Origin: an uncultured Clostridia bacterium
GTDB taxonomy: Bacteria > Bacillota > Clostridia > UBA1381
Direction of reading: 5' to 3'
NCBI GenBank assembly: GCA_934486495.1
Contig: CAKSPW010000010.1
Span: 1 to 44,963, forward strand
DNA length: 44,963 nt
Shown here: piece by piece, positions 9,300-18,638 of the stretch
How the letters are laid out: the number at the start of each line of letters is the position of its first letter
How positions within the stretch are numbered: position 1 is the first letter of the stretch
Program-made: the position numbers and the translations under genes
The notes under the pieces: generated by a model
What the model was told of the DNA's origin: nothing
Database searches by the model: none
Seen by the model: the letters and a program-made list of their open reading frames with translations, nothing else

Positions 9300-11945
9300 A
9301 TGAAAAAAACAATAAGCCTTATTTTGGTATTGCTTCAGCTTGTATTGCTTTCATCTGCGGCAATTGCGGACGAGGCTGGTAATCTGTCCGAAAGACAGAG
9401 CGAGGCAATTTCGCTTATGAATGATTTGGGCATATTCCAAGGCATTAGCGAGGATATGGCGGGAAATGCCGTCACGAGAGCGGGATTTGCGGAAATAATG
9501 GTAAGTATGCTCGGTGCAAAGGGCGAGCTTTCCAAAAATCCGAGAAGAATATACACAGACGTTTTGCCCGATAATGCAGCGGCGGCAAGTATTGAATTTC
9601 TTTATGACAGAGGAATAATGATAGGCTATGATAATGCCGATTTCAAACCCGATGAGGTAATTACAATCGGTGAGGTTGTAAAGGTTATGGTAACCGTGAC
9701 GGGATATTCCGACTGGGCGGAAAAATCGGGAGGATTTCCGAAGGGATATTTTTCGCAAATAGTCACAACCGATATGCTCCGTGGTGTAAAGGGGAATGTA
9801 TCGGAGAAAATCACATACGCCGATGCGGCTGTTATAATGCAAAACGTGCTTGAGAGCCGTGACTATATAAGAGTGACGGGCTATGATAAAAACGGTGTTG
9901 TTTCCGACAAGGATAATAAGGAAGAATATATGAGCTACAAGCTTAATATTTATCGCTATACGGGGATAGTTGAAGCGTATGGTGAAACGTCACTTGCCGG
10001 CAGTGCAGAGGTATATCCTGCCGACACCGTAAAAATCGGCGGCGAACTTTTGGAGGACGGAGGAGTTGATTTTTCCGATTTCGTCGGTATGCGTGTCAAG
10101 GTGTACTATAAGTCTGAAAAGGACGGTGCAAATACGGCGCTTCACGTTGTAAAGGACAGCAATACATCATTTATCGATATTTCGGATAACGATATAGAAG
10201 AAAGCACAACGAAAAAAACCGTTAATTACTACAAGGACGGAAAGCATAAATCGGCAGGTATTTCTCCCGATGCGATCTTTATATATAACGGCAAAAGACT
10301 CGATTCCGTTGCCGATGCCGACCTGCGTGTTACGAACGGTAATATAAGAATTATTTCAAACAGCGGAAAGTCGGTATACGATACGGTGATAATTAACTCA
10401 TACGATACGCTTATCGTAAGCAAGGCTATGTCTGCCGACTGCGCAATAACGGCAAAATATGAAAAGGGTACGTTCGACTTTGATGACGATTATATAACCA
10501 CTTATTATGCAGACGGCGCAGAAACCGACTTTTCAAGTATAACAACGGGCAGTGTTTTATCGGTTGCATTCAGTAAAAACACAAAGGGTGACGTGCTTGC
10601 AAAGGTTTATATTTCAAACAATCAGGTAACGGGCAGGGCTGTCAGCTTTGAAAATGACGGAAGCAGAAGCGTTACGCTCGATAACGGAAGTGTATATGAA
10701 TTTACCGACGAGTACGAAGCACGTATTAACGACGGAGAGGCAAGCACCTATGTACCTACTCTCAACGAAGAAGGCACTTATTATATCGATTACTTTAACA
10801 AATGTGCCGCTTTTATTCTTTCGGTTGCGTCAAAGAACTATGCATATGTGGTTAAGTGCTGGTACAATGAGGATAATGAGGTAAGCACAATCAGATTGTT
10901 TACAAAGGACGGAGAGTTTAAGAATTTCGGATTTTCCGACAACATTACTTTAAACGGAACAAAGGTTGCACAGGAGCTGATTCCCGAAAAGCTAATGGCT
11001 ACCGGTGAAAACGGCAGTGTTAATCAGCTTGTTATATTTAAGTCCAACGAGGACGAAACAAAGCTTTCAAAGCTTCAGACAGCAGAGGATAAAACAGCTA
11101 CCGGGTATTACACGGCGGCGGAGGATGAGTTCGTGCTGAATGAACATCCGAAAAACGACAGCGGTATCGAGTGCGGCGTGCGCTTTTATAAAAATCTTGC
11201 CGAAAACAGACCGTACACGTTCGTTGACGGAAAAACGCTGCAGTTTATGATTCCTGCCGACAGAACGAAGGAAAAGCAATATAAAATCGCAACGAAGCTT
11301 TCCTCAACGGACGTTTCTTTGCCGGCACCGCTTTACTTTTTCGATGCCGGGGCGGGCGGCGCTCTCGGAGCTGTTGTATCGAATACGGCAAGCTCGAGTA
11401 CGTATAACACGCCTGTGATAATTGATAAGGTAATAGAGGCGGTTGACGAGGAGGGTGACAGATGCTGTTTGCTTCAGTTTATAGGCGGTTCAAGTGAATA
11501 CGTAGATCCCGATGTTCAGTATTATCAGCCCGGCGGCAATTGGGCGCAAAAGGTTGACTACACAAACGTAACCGTTAATGACTTAAAGCGCGGCGACGTT
11601 ATAGAATACACAAAGGCAAACGAAAAGATAAATCAGCTGCGTGTTGTTGTAAGAGTTGACGATATAGGGCCGATACGCATAAACGGCGACCATATTCAGC
11701 GAAGCGGAAACATGATAGCCGAGGTTATATCGGTATCCGATAACGGAAGAACGGCTTGGGTTAAATACGCAAATAACGGCGGCGTTGAGGTAAATCAGAC
11801 AATGCTTGTAAACGGTACGACATACAGATACGAAAGCAGTGATAAAGAGGTGTATAATTCATCCTCGGCTGACCTTAGAAAAGGGGATAAAATACTTATA
11901 AACTCGTTCTGGTGGTCACCGAAATTGGTTGTAATTTTCAGATAA
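9300..11945 (+). CDS. SLH-domain surface protein with a large unidentified beta-rich region
   Basis: 881 residues, starting at ATG 9300 behind AAAGGAG. There is a signal peptide of about 23 residues (LLSSAAIADE), then SLH-type repeats over about 30-200 (YDRGIMIGYDNADFKPDE, ITYADAAVIMQN). Residues about 205-881 are beta-rich and match no family I can name. They contain repeated 'GYxx/DN/NGxxY' strands, for example ITLDNGSVYEFTDEYEA-like turns, and several short barrel-like units (TGIVEAYGE..., GRAVSFENDGS...). This suggests a chain of small OB- or barrel-like modules. The C-terminus ends in basic and aromatic residues (WWSPKLVVIFR). Its position between the SLH enzymes and the sugar-binding lipoprotein suggests glycan handling or a surface-assembly role, which is inference only. 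The next gene begins 18 bases after its stop. Confidence 0.7.
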   Translation: MKKTISLILVLLQLVLLSSAAIADEAGNLSERQSEAISLMNDLGIFQGISEDMAGNAVTRAGFAEIMVSMLGAKGELSKNPRRIYTDVLPDNAAAASIEFLYDRGIMIGYDNADFKPDEVITIGEVVKVMVTVTGYSDWAEKSGGFPKGYFSQIVTTDMLRGVKGNVSEKITYADAAVIMQNVLESRDYIRVTGYDKNGVVSDKDNKEEYMSYKLNIYRYTGIVEAYGETSLAGSAEVYPADTVKIGGELLEDGGVDFSDFVGMRVKVYYKSEKDGANTALHVVKDSNTSFIDISDNDIEESTTKKTVNYYKDGKHKSAGISPDAIFIYNGKRLDSVADADLRVTNGNIRIISNSGKSVYDTVIINSYDTLIVSKAMSADCAITAKYEKGTFDFDDDYITTYYADGAETDFSSITTGSVLSVAFSKNTKGDVLAKVYISNNQVTGRAVSFENDGSRSVTLDNGSVYEFTDEYEARINDGEASTYVPTLNEEGTYYIDYFNKCAAFILSVASKNYAYVVKCWYNEDNEVSTIRLFTKDGEFKNFGFSDNITLNGTKVAQELIPEKLMATGENGSVNQLVIFKSNEDETKLSKLQTAEDKTATGYYTAAEDEFVLNEHPKNDSGIECGVRFYKNLAENRPYTFVDGKTLQFMIPADRTKEKQYKIATKLSSTDVSLPAPLYFFDAGAGGALGAVVSNTASSSTYNTPVIIDKVIEAVDEEGDRCCLLQFIGGSSEYVDPDVQYYQPGGNWAQKVDYTNVTVNDLKRGDVIEYTKANEKINQLRVVVRVDDIGPIRINGDHIQRSGNMIAEVISVSDNGRTAWVKYANNGGVEVNQTMLVNGTTYRYESSDKEVYNSSSADLRKGDKILINSFWWSPKLVVIFR

Positions 11946-11962
11946 CAGGGAGGAGAAAGGTA

Positions 11963-13513
11963 ATGAAAAAGATTAAAAGAGTTTTGGCGGCATCACTTGC
12001 GGCTGCGTCTGTTTTGGCAGCTTGCGCAGGTTGCACGGACAGTCAAAGCACGGCTGATAATGCCGACGAGCAGGTAACGCTTAAGTGGATTTTCGTAGGC
12101 CCGGGCGAACAGAAGGATTCGCAAAAGGTTTGGGCGGAGTTTAACAAAAAGCTTGCCGATTATTTGCCTAACACAAAGGTTGAGTTTCAGTGTGTAAGCT
12201 CATCGGATTATGCGGAAAAGTGGAAGCTTGCAAGCGCATCTCAGGAGGACGTGGATATTGCATGGCACGGCTGGATGCTCCCGTATGTTAGCGAGGTAAA
12301 CAAGGGCTCGTATATGGAGCTTGACGATTTGATTGACAAGGTTGCTCCGTCACTTTGGGACGAAATTCCGGAGGCTATTATGGATAAGCAGCGTGTTGAC
12401 GGAAAACTTTACAGCATCCCTTGCATGCAGCAGATGGTATCATATGTATCAACGCTTGATTTCCCGGTTGATATTTACGAAAAGTACAAGGATAAAATAA
12501 ATATCGAGGAGCTTGCCGACTTCTTCTCCTCAAGGGAAACAATGGATAAGGAATCATGGGATAAGATAGAGGAATACATAAAGATGATAAAGGACGGCGG
12601 CGACCTTAAAAAAGGTGTATTCGGATTTGCCGATCATGTTGAAAAGGGTTATGAATGGATAAGCAATCCCTATAAGATTAAATCACGCGGAGATGACTAT
12701 ACTCCAATTAACCTTTACAGAACTCCCGAATATAAAACGTTCGTTGAGGTTTATGCCGATTGGTTTAATAAGGGATATATAAGAAAAGATATTCTGACTG
12801 CTGAAAATGTCGGCAATGAGGTCTACGAGGTAAAGGGCGGAGGCAACTATCTTATAGGTCAGGGATATATGCCCACAGAGTCCGAAATAGAAAGCAAAAA
12901 AGCGGCAGGAAACACGGCGTATGTTAAAATCCCGTTTGAAAGCAAGCATTATATTCCGTATGCGGCATCTGCTTCAAATACGGCTATTTCCATAAATTCC
13001 GCACACCCCGAGCGTGCAATGAAGCTTATAGAGCTTATGAACACGGAAAAGGGAAAGGATTTGTACAACCTTCTTGTATTCGGAATTGAGGGCGAGCATT
13101 ATACAAAGGTAAACGACAACGAAATTCAGCCTATCGGTTATACATCTCAGCCGACTTCCGATTCACCGTACGGTCAGTACAAGTGGGCGGTAGGAAATAC
13201 CTTTAACGCTTTTGAGATATATATGAAGGACAAGAGTCCGACACTTAAAAACGAATTTATAAAATCGGTAAACGATTCCGCAGATGCGTCAAAGCTTCAG
13301 GGCTTCACACTCGACACAAACCCGATTAAGATGGAGCTTACTCAGGTTTCGGCTGTGGTGGGAGAATACAAGGCGTCGCTCAATTCCGGTGCGGCGGCAG
13401 ACCCGATGAAGTTGTATGAGGAATTTCAGCAAAAGCTTATTGCCGCAGGCGATGACAAAATTGTTGCGGAAATTCAGCGTCAGATTGATCAGTGGAGAGC
13501 TAACAATAAATAA
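11963..13513 (+). CDS. ABC transporter extracellular sugar-binding lipoprotein
   Basis: 516 residues. The start at 11963 is chosen because GGGAGGAGAAAGG precedes it and it gives a clean lipoprotein signal; the longer frame from 11912 overlaps the previous gene and lacks a signal. The lipobox VLAAC puts the lipidated Cys at residue 21, with another Cys at 24. The mature protein matches family 1 solute-binding proteins of the LplA type: an N-terminal 'TLKWIFVGPGEQKDS' strand, DIAWHGWMLPYV, a GKLYSIP motif and a C-terminal helical lobe. It should bind oligosaccharides outside the membrane and hand them to an ABC permease. No permease gene lies in this window. The permeases may be upstream of base 1 or encoded elsewhere. 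Its position among SLH enzymes supports uptake of their products. Confidence 0.9.
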   Translation: MKKIKRVLAASLAAASVLAACAGCTDSQSTADNADEQVTLKWIFVGPGEQKDSQKVWAEFNKKLADYLPNTKVEFQCVSSSDYAEKWKLASASQEDVDIAWHGWMLPYVSEVNKGSYMELDDLIDKVAPSLWDEIPEAIMDKQRVDGKLYSIPCMQQMVSYVSTLDFPVDIYEKYKDKINIEELADFFSSRETMDKESWDKIEEYIKMIKDGGDLKKGVFGFADHVEKGYEWISNPYKIKSRGDDYTPINLYRTPEYKTFVEVYADWFNKGYIRKDILTAENVGNEVYEVKGGGNYLIGQGYMPTESEIESKKAAGNTAYVKIPFESKHYIPYAASASNTAISINSAHPERAMKLIELMNTEKGKDLYNLLVFGIEGEHYTKVNDNEIQPIGYTSQPTSDSPYGQYKWAVGNTFNAFEIYMKDKSPTLKNEFIKSVNDSADASKLQGFTLDTNPIKMELTQVSAVVGEYKASLNSGAAADPMKLYEEFQQKLIAAGDDKIVAEIQRQIDQWRANNK

Positions 13514-13539
13514 AGATGTCCGCAAAGGAGACTAATTAA

Positions 13540-16425
13540 ATGGCACATAGATTTTTAAAAACAATTTCGGCCGTGACTTGTGCGATTATATCGATGCAGT
13601 CGGTAGGATTTGCCGTTTTGCAGCGTGAAAAGGAATTTTCCGATTTGCAAAATCACTGGGCAAAATCCGTAATAATGCGTCTTAACGATTGCGGAATAAT
13701 GAGCGGCTACGATAACGGAACAATTCGTCCCGACTCATATGTAAGTGCGGCGGAATTTATAACAATGACGGTAAAATCACTCGGTTATACCGAAAAATCC
13801 GAGGGCGGCTATTGGGCGCAGCCGTATATTGATAAGGCAGTTGAGCTTGGGCTTATAGCAAACGGTGAAATTACCGATTATGCCGCACCGATAACACGCA
13901 GTCAAATGGCTCGTATAGCCGCAAATGCGCTTAAGGACAACAGTGTCGGAGATGAAAATGCGGTAAAGTCAAAAATAAACGATTATGCGTTAATCGGTGA
14001 AGAGTATAAGCCGTATGTTGTACTTGCGTACGATAAAAAAATAGTAAACGGAAATCATGAGAATTGTTTTGAACCGAACAGATATGTTACAAGGGCGGAG
14101 GCAGGCGTTGTTACCGTAAGACTTATTGATAAAAACGGCGGCATACAAACCCCCGGTAATACTGTAAATCCCGGAACAAACAACGGCAGCGGCTTAACAT
14201 CTGCTGCTAAAATATACGTTGCGACAAACGGAAATGACAGCGGAAACGGTTCGGAGGCTCAGCCGTTTGCAACAGTTTCAAAGGCAAAGGAAGCCGTTCG
14301 TGCAATGATTGCTTCAAATTCGCTTCCCGACGGCGGAGTTACCGTATACCTCAGAGGCGGTACATATTACATGAATGAGGGAATGACGTTTACCGCAGAA
14401 GATTCGGGCAGAGATGGCAGTAATATAACATATACGGCATATCCCGGAGAAAGTGTAACAATATCCGGTCAGATTCCGCTTGACAAGAGCTGGTTTAAAG
14501 CTGCCGACGATGCCGGCAAAAAGATCATGCTCGATAAAAAAGCGGCCGATAAGGTGCTTATGGTTGACCTTAAGGAGCATGGTATAGAGGATTACGGCGA
14601 GCTTAGCACACGAGGCTATCACTACTTTAACAAGGGCAGATATGCGCAGGCGGAGCTTATAGTAAATGATGAAAATCAGACTCTTGCAAGGTATCCGAAC
14701 AGCGGCTCAATATCTGTACCGAGCGATAATGTAGACCCCGACTCGTTCGGATTTAAGTATACCGACGACAGAGTTTCAAAGTGGAAGGATGCAAAGGACG
14801 CATATATTGTAGGTACGGTTTCAATAAACTATGAAAACAATACGTATCCTATCGAGAAAATAGACCCTGCAAAGAAGCTTTTAACAATCAAAGAGGGAAG
14901 AATTAACACGTATTATACAAACGGCTGGTTCTTCGGTCAAAATCTTTTGGAAGAGCTTGACAGCGAGGGCGAGTATTATATCGACCGTGAAAACGGCAAG
15001 CTGTATTATTATGCTCCGTCCGATTTCCAAACAGGAAATTACGATATAGGACTTTCAACGTTAAAAACACCTATATTTAACTTTAACGGTGCATCGCATA
15101 TCACTGTCAGCAACATAACAATGAAGGGCGGCAGAGGCTATGCTGTTATAGGCACAAGCGCAGGTTACAGCATACCGAGCTTTAAGGACTGGATGGTTTC
15201 AAGAGGCGCTGACTTAAACGGTGCAAACTTTAAAAAAGGTTCCGGTTCATCGGTATTCATTGCGGATATAGACAAATATACCGACGCTCAAACTTTCCCC
15301 GGTCACGTGTGGGACGGCTTTGTCGATGACGGAAGCGGAGTAGACAATATAGAGGTTAAAAACTGTAACATCTTCAACTTCGGTTCGGGTGCTATCGTTA
15401 TAAACGGCACAAACGTTCATCTTGAAAGCAATCATATTAAAAATATCGGAGGAACGGGACTTTACTTAAGAGGCGGAGATTTGGAAACGCTTACTCCGAG
15501 CGGAAATACAATAATAAACAATAAAATTCACAGAGTCGGATACTTGCAAAAGGCATATGTTCCGGCAATAGCGATGCACGGCGTTGCAATCCATGTTGCA
15601 TACAACGATATTTATGACGCTCCGCATTGTATATTCAACTATCACGGAAACGACCATATAATCGAGTACAATAAAATCCACGATGCTGTAAAAGAGTGTC
15701 TTGATATGGACGCTATTTATACGAGAAATGAGTATATGCCGCAGTGGAGAGGTACTGTTATAAGAAACAACTACATTTATAATATCGGTATTTTCCCGGT
15801 AGGCGAGTATACAAAGCAGCTTAATGTTTCGGGTATCAGAACGGATAACTACGGTCATGCACTTCAGATTTACTCGAATGTATTCGCAAATGTGGGTACA
15901 AATGGCGCAAACAATGTTATAGGTGTTACTGCGCAGGGTAACCGCAACATGATAAAGGGTAACTTGTTTGTCGATTGTTCGGCAACATTCCTCGGCTGGA
16001 ACACATATACACCCGGCGCTACATGGGATATGACAAAGAAAGAGGAAAAGGAAAGAGTAGAGCTTGCAAACAAGTATGCGTCAATTCCTGTATTTGCGGA
16101 AAAATATCCCGAGCTTGCAAACTTTAAAAACGAGTATTATAAGTCTGTTGCAACGAACGAGTTTGACAATAACGTAATCGTTAATATCAAATTCCCGCTT
16201 TCAACAACAAACGGTACCGTAAATCCTCAGGGTACGAGAGGTGCTTCGGAGCTTATAAAGGGCACTTCAAACTATCTTACAACGACTGACCCCGGCTTCA
16301 AAGATTATCAAAACGGTGATTACACAATAGATGACAACAGCGAAGTATTTGAGAAGGCTCCGGGATTTGAAAAAATTGAAATGAGCAAGATGGGCAATAA
16401 TGCGCCTGTCGGACCGATTAATTAA
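13540..16425 (+). CDS. SLH-anchored right-handed beta-helix glycosidase, third paralogue
   Basis: 961 residues, ATG behind GCAAAGGAGACTAA, nearly the same leader as the 9300 gene. After a signal peptide (about 1-26) come three SLH repeats (about 30-75, 90-135 and 145-200), then a Thr/Gly/Asn linker. A beta-helix runs from about residue 221 (IYVATNGNDSGNGS) to the end. It shares LDMDAIY, EYYIDR, GIRTDNYG and the closing TDPGFKDY with the genes at 1052 and 3168. A stretch of roughly 60 residues (about 550-605, containing KDWMVSRGADLNG and FPGHVWDGF) is absent from the other two. It may form a loop over the substrate cleft and change specificity. GH141/GH120-like activity is inferred from fold only. 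Confidence 0.85.
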   Translation: MAHRFLKTISAVTCAIISMQSVGFAVLQREKEFSDLQNHWAKSVIMRLNDCGIMSGYDNGTIRPDSYVSAAEFITMTVKSLGYTEKSEGGYWAQPYIDKAVELGLIANGEITDYAAPITRSQMARIAANALKDNSVGDENAVKSKINDYALIGEEYKPYVVLAYDKKIVNGNHENCFEPNRYVTRAEAGVVTVRLIDKNGGIQTPGNTVNPGTNNGSGLTSAAKIYVATNGNDSGNGSEAQPFATVSKAKEAVRAMIASNSLPDGGVTVYLRGGTYYMNEGMTFTAEDSGRDGSNITYTAYPGESVTISGQIPLDKSWFKAADDAGKKIMLDKKAADKVLMVDLKEHGIEDYGELSTRGYHYFNKGRYAQAELIVNDENQTLARYPNSGSISVPSDNVDPDSFGFKYTDDRVSKWKDAKDAYIVGTVSINYENNTYPIEKIDPAKKLLTIKEGRINTYYTNGWFFGQNLLEELDSEGEYYIDRENGKLYYYAPSDFQTGNYDIGLSTLKTPIFNFNGASHITVSNITMKGGRGYAVIGTSAGYSIPSFKDWMVSRGADLNGANFKKGSGSSVFIADIDKYTDAQTFPGHVWDGFVDDGSGVDNIEVKNCNIFNFGSGAIVINGTNVHLESNHIKNIGGTGLYLRGGDLETLTPSGNTIINNKIHRVGYLQKAYVPAIAMHGVAIHVAYNDIYDAPHCIFNYHGNDHIIEYNKIHDAVKECLDMDAIYTRNEYMPQWRGTVIRNNYIYNIGIFPVGEYTKQLNVSGIRTDNYGHALQIYSNVFANVGTNGANNVIGVTAQGNRNMIKGNLFVDCSATFLGWNTYTPGATWDMTKKEEKERVELANKYASIPVFAEKYPELANFKNEYYKSVATNEFDNNVIVNIKFPLSTTNGTVNPQGTRGASELIKGTSNYLTTTDPGFKDYQNGDYTIDDNSEVFEKAPGFEKIEMSKMGNNAPVGPIN

Positions 16426-16431
16426 ATACTG

Positions 16432-16458
16432 TTTGCGGAGGGGTTTCCCCTCCGCAAA
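16432..16458 (+). terminator. Strong 12-bp hairpin after the SLH gene, without a U-tract
   Basis: Perfect inverted repeat of 12 bp (TTTGCGGAGGGG / CCCCTCCGCAAA) with a TTT loop, 7 bases after the stop of the SLH beta-helix gene. It is followed by AGTTGC rather than T residues, so it is a poor intrinsic terminator. It may act as a partial terminator or as a 3'-end stabiliser that separates highly expressed surface genes from the downstream cytoplasmic enzymes. Confidence 0.55.
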
Positions 16459-16516
16459 AGTTGCAAAAGGGGAACAACGGGGAATTTGTGTTTCATATGT
16501 ATGGAAAGGATTAAAA

Positions 16517-18628
16517 ATGAATTACACAGTCAAAATAAACGAAAAAGCGCTTAAAACCTATGAATGCAGTATTTTCCAAAGACCATATAATTCGCAGCAA
16601 AAGTCGGAGTACGTCATGCTTGCGTTTAAAGGGAAAACAGAGCTTGTGATAGAATCCGAAATAAAGGTAAAAAGCGTGCGAGTTCGTCCAAAAAGCGCAA
16701 ATATTAAGGCTGATATCAGAAGCGGGAAAATATATGTCACAATTGACAAGCCGGCAATGCTTTCGGTTGAAATTAACGGCGGATTTGAAAATAATCTAAT
16801 GATATTCGCACACGAAAAAGAGTATCAAATGCCGTGCGGAAACGTAATTGCCGTGCGAAAGGGCGAGGTGTTTAAGGGAACGCTGTCCGTTAAAGAGGAT
16901 AATACGGTTGTTTATCTTGAGGAGGGCGCACTGCTTGACGGAAATATATGTGCCGAAAACTGCGAAAACCTTACAATATGCGGTCTTGGCAGAATTTGTA
17001 TGGAAAACTATTCGTATGAGATGAGAAAATTCTTTAAAAGGTCGGTTGATATAACGGGCTGTCGAAACGTTAAAATAGACGGCATAATAATCGATGACAG
17101 CAACGACTGGAGTCTTAGAATAAACGGTTGTGACGATGTTGAGATAAAAAACGTTAAAATATTCGGCTGCCGAGGAAATTCGGACGGAATAGACGTTTGC
17201 GGCTCGAGAAATGTGACGGTGTCGAATATTTTTACAAGAGTGTGGGACGACTCATTTGTTGTAAAGGCGCTCGATACCGGTGACTGCGAGAATGTTGTAT
17301 TTAAAAATTCTGTGCTTTGGAATGATTTTGCAAGACCCTTGGAGGTCGGTGTCGAGCTGCGTGCGGACAGCGTCAGGAACATACGTTTTGAAAATATTGA
17401 TATAATACACTCCTCAACGGGCTATCCCGTTATGGGTATTCATCACGGCGACCATGCAAGAGTGCGCAATATTATATTTAAGGATATACGTATAGAGGAT
17501 GCACCCGGTGCACAGCTTTTTGATGTTCGCATTACAAACTCGGCATGGAACAGAGATGACGTCATGGGCGATATCCGCGGCATTACTTTTTCGGATATAG
17601 AATATATCGGTGACAGCGATAACGGAGTGCTTCTTTCAAATTCGAGAATAGAGGGCTTTGACGGTGAACACGATATAAGGGACGTTTCCTTTCATAATAT
17701 TGTAATCAAAGGCAGAGCCGCACAATCGGCGGAGGATTTGGGACTTGATATTTACGATTATGCAGAAAATGTATCGGTAACATCAGATTTGGATTTGCCG
17801 TGTGCGAGTCATCTTCCCTGCGAAGTCAGGGAGAAGAAAAGCTTTGCGCCGTGCGGAGAAGGAAAATATTTCGGCAGCGTTGGGATTATTTTAAAAAACG
17901 ATACCGAAAAAAAGGCAGAGGGCAGTGTGCGCCTTGCGGTGTCGCCGAAGAATACACAAAGTGAAAGAACTTTTTCATATTCGCTAATGCCGGGTGAAAG
18001 TGCGGACTTTGAAGCGGAAATGCAGCTTGGTGTCGGTAAATACGTTTTTTTTCTGAAAAGTGATTATGCGGAGATTGAAAATAAATTTCTCTATAAAGAA
18101 ATTTGCGGTACGCTCGGAAATGATTTATCGTCTTACAGCTTTGTAAATTATTACGGTGACAGAATATGCAATGTGGCTATCGGCGCAAAAGATGATATGC
18201 TTGTTTTTAAAAACGAGTCACAAAGAGATTCGGAGTTTGTTTTATATACCGCTGAGCCGTGTGAACTTTCCGAGGGGGAAGTGCTGTTTTCGGCGGAAGA
18301 AACGGATTTCGGAGAGGTATGCGCATATGTAAACAAAAACGGCAGACCCACGCCTGCACCGCAGCTGAGATGCCCTGCGGAAATTACATTCGTATTTAAA
18401 AATGAACCAAAAGTAAAGGAAATTGTAAAAACGAAGATTTTCGTAAAAAGTGCGGAAACGGTGCAAATTCCGCTTAAATCGCTCGGAATATCTGGAAACG
18501 GTTTGCTTTTGGAGGTTGCGGCGCTTATGAGTGAGGTGTCGCATTTGAGGTATCCGTATACGCTGTTTCACTCGACAATGCCCGATAAAACAGCGCATAT
18601 GTTCGGAAAATTTAAAATAGTAAAGTGA
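16517..18628 (+). CDS. GH28-like (polygalacturonase-type) beta-helix hydrolase, cytoplasmic
   Basis: 703 residues from ATG 16517, which has AAAGGA six bases upstream; the frame extends to 16400 but that start overlaps the previous gene. There is no signal peptide or SLH. Residues about 95-420 are a parallel beta-helix with GH28-type motifs: NSDGID near residue 222 and WDDSF near 243 correspond to the paired catalytic aspartates of polygalacturonases. The usual GHG histidine motif and RIK motif are not obvious (the equivalent region reads LEVGVELRAD), so this is a divergent member. The last ~230 residues are beta-rich and unassigned. It probably cleaves uronate-containing or related oligosaccharides imported by the cell. 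It lies 10 bases before the esterase gene. Confidence 0.7.
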   Translation: MNYTVKINEKALKTYECSIFQRPYNSQQKSEYVMLAFKGKTELVIESEIKVKSVRVRPKSANIKADIRSGKIYVTIDKPAMLSVEINGGFENNLMIFAHEKEYQMPCGNVIAVRKGEVFKGTLSVKEDNTVVYLEEGALLDGNICAENCENLTICGLGRICMENYSYEMRKFFKRSVDITGCRNVKIDGIIIDDSNDWSLRINGCDDVEIKNVKIFGCRGNSDGIDVCGSRNVTVSNIFTRVWDDSFVVKALDTGDCENVVFKNSVLWNDFARPLEVGVELRADSVRNIRFENIDIIHSSTGYPVMGIHHGDHARVRNIIFKDIRIEDAPGAQLFDVRITNSAWNRDDVMGDIRGITFSDIEYIGDSDNGVLLSNSRIEGFDGEHDIRDVSFHNIVIKGRAAQSAEDLGLDIYDYAENVSVTSDLDLPCASHLPCEVREKKSFAPCGEGKYFGSVGIILKNDTEKKAEGSVRLAVSPKNTQSERTFSYSLMPGESADFEAEMQLGVGKYVFFLKSDYAEIENKFLYKEICGTLGNDLSSYSFVNYYGDRICNVAIGAKDDMLVFKNESQRDSEFVLYTAEPCELSEGEVLFSAEETDFGEVCAYVNKNGRPTPAPQLRCPAEITFVFKNEPKVKEIVKTKIFVKSAETVQIPLKSLGISGNGLLLEVAALMSEVSHLRYPYTLFHSTMPDKTAHMFGKFKIVK

Positions 18629-18638
18629 GGTTTTAACG

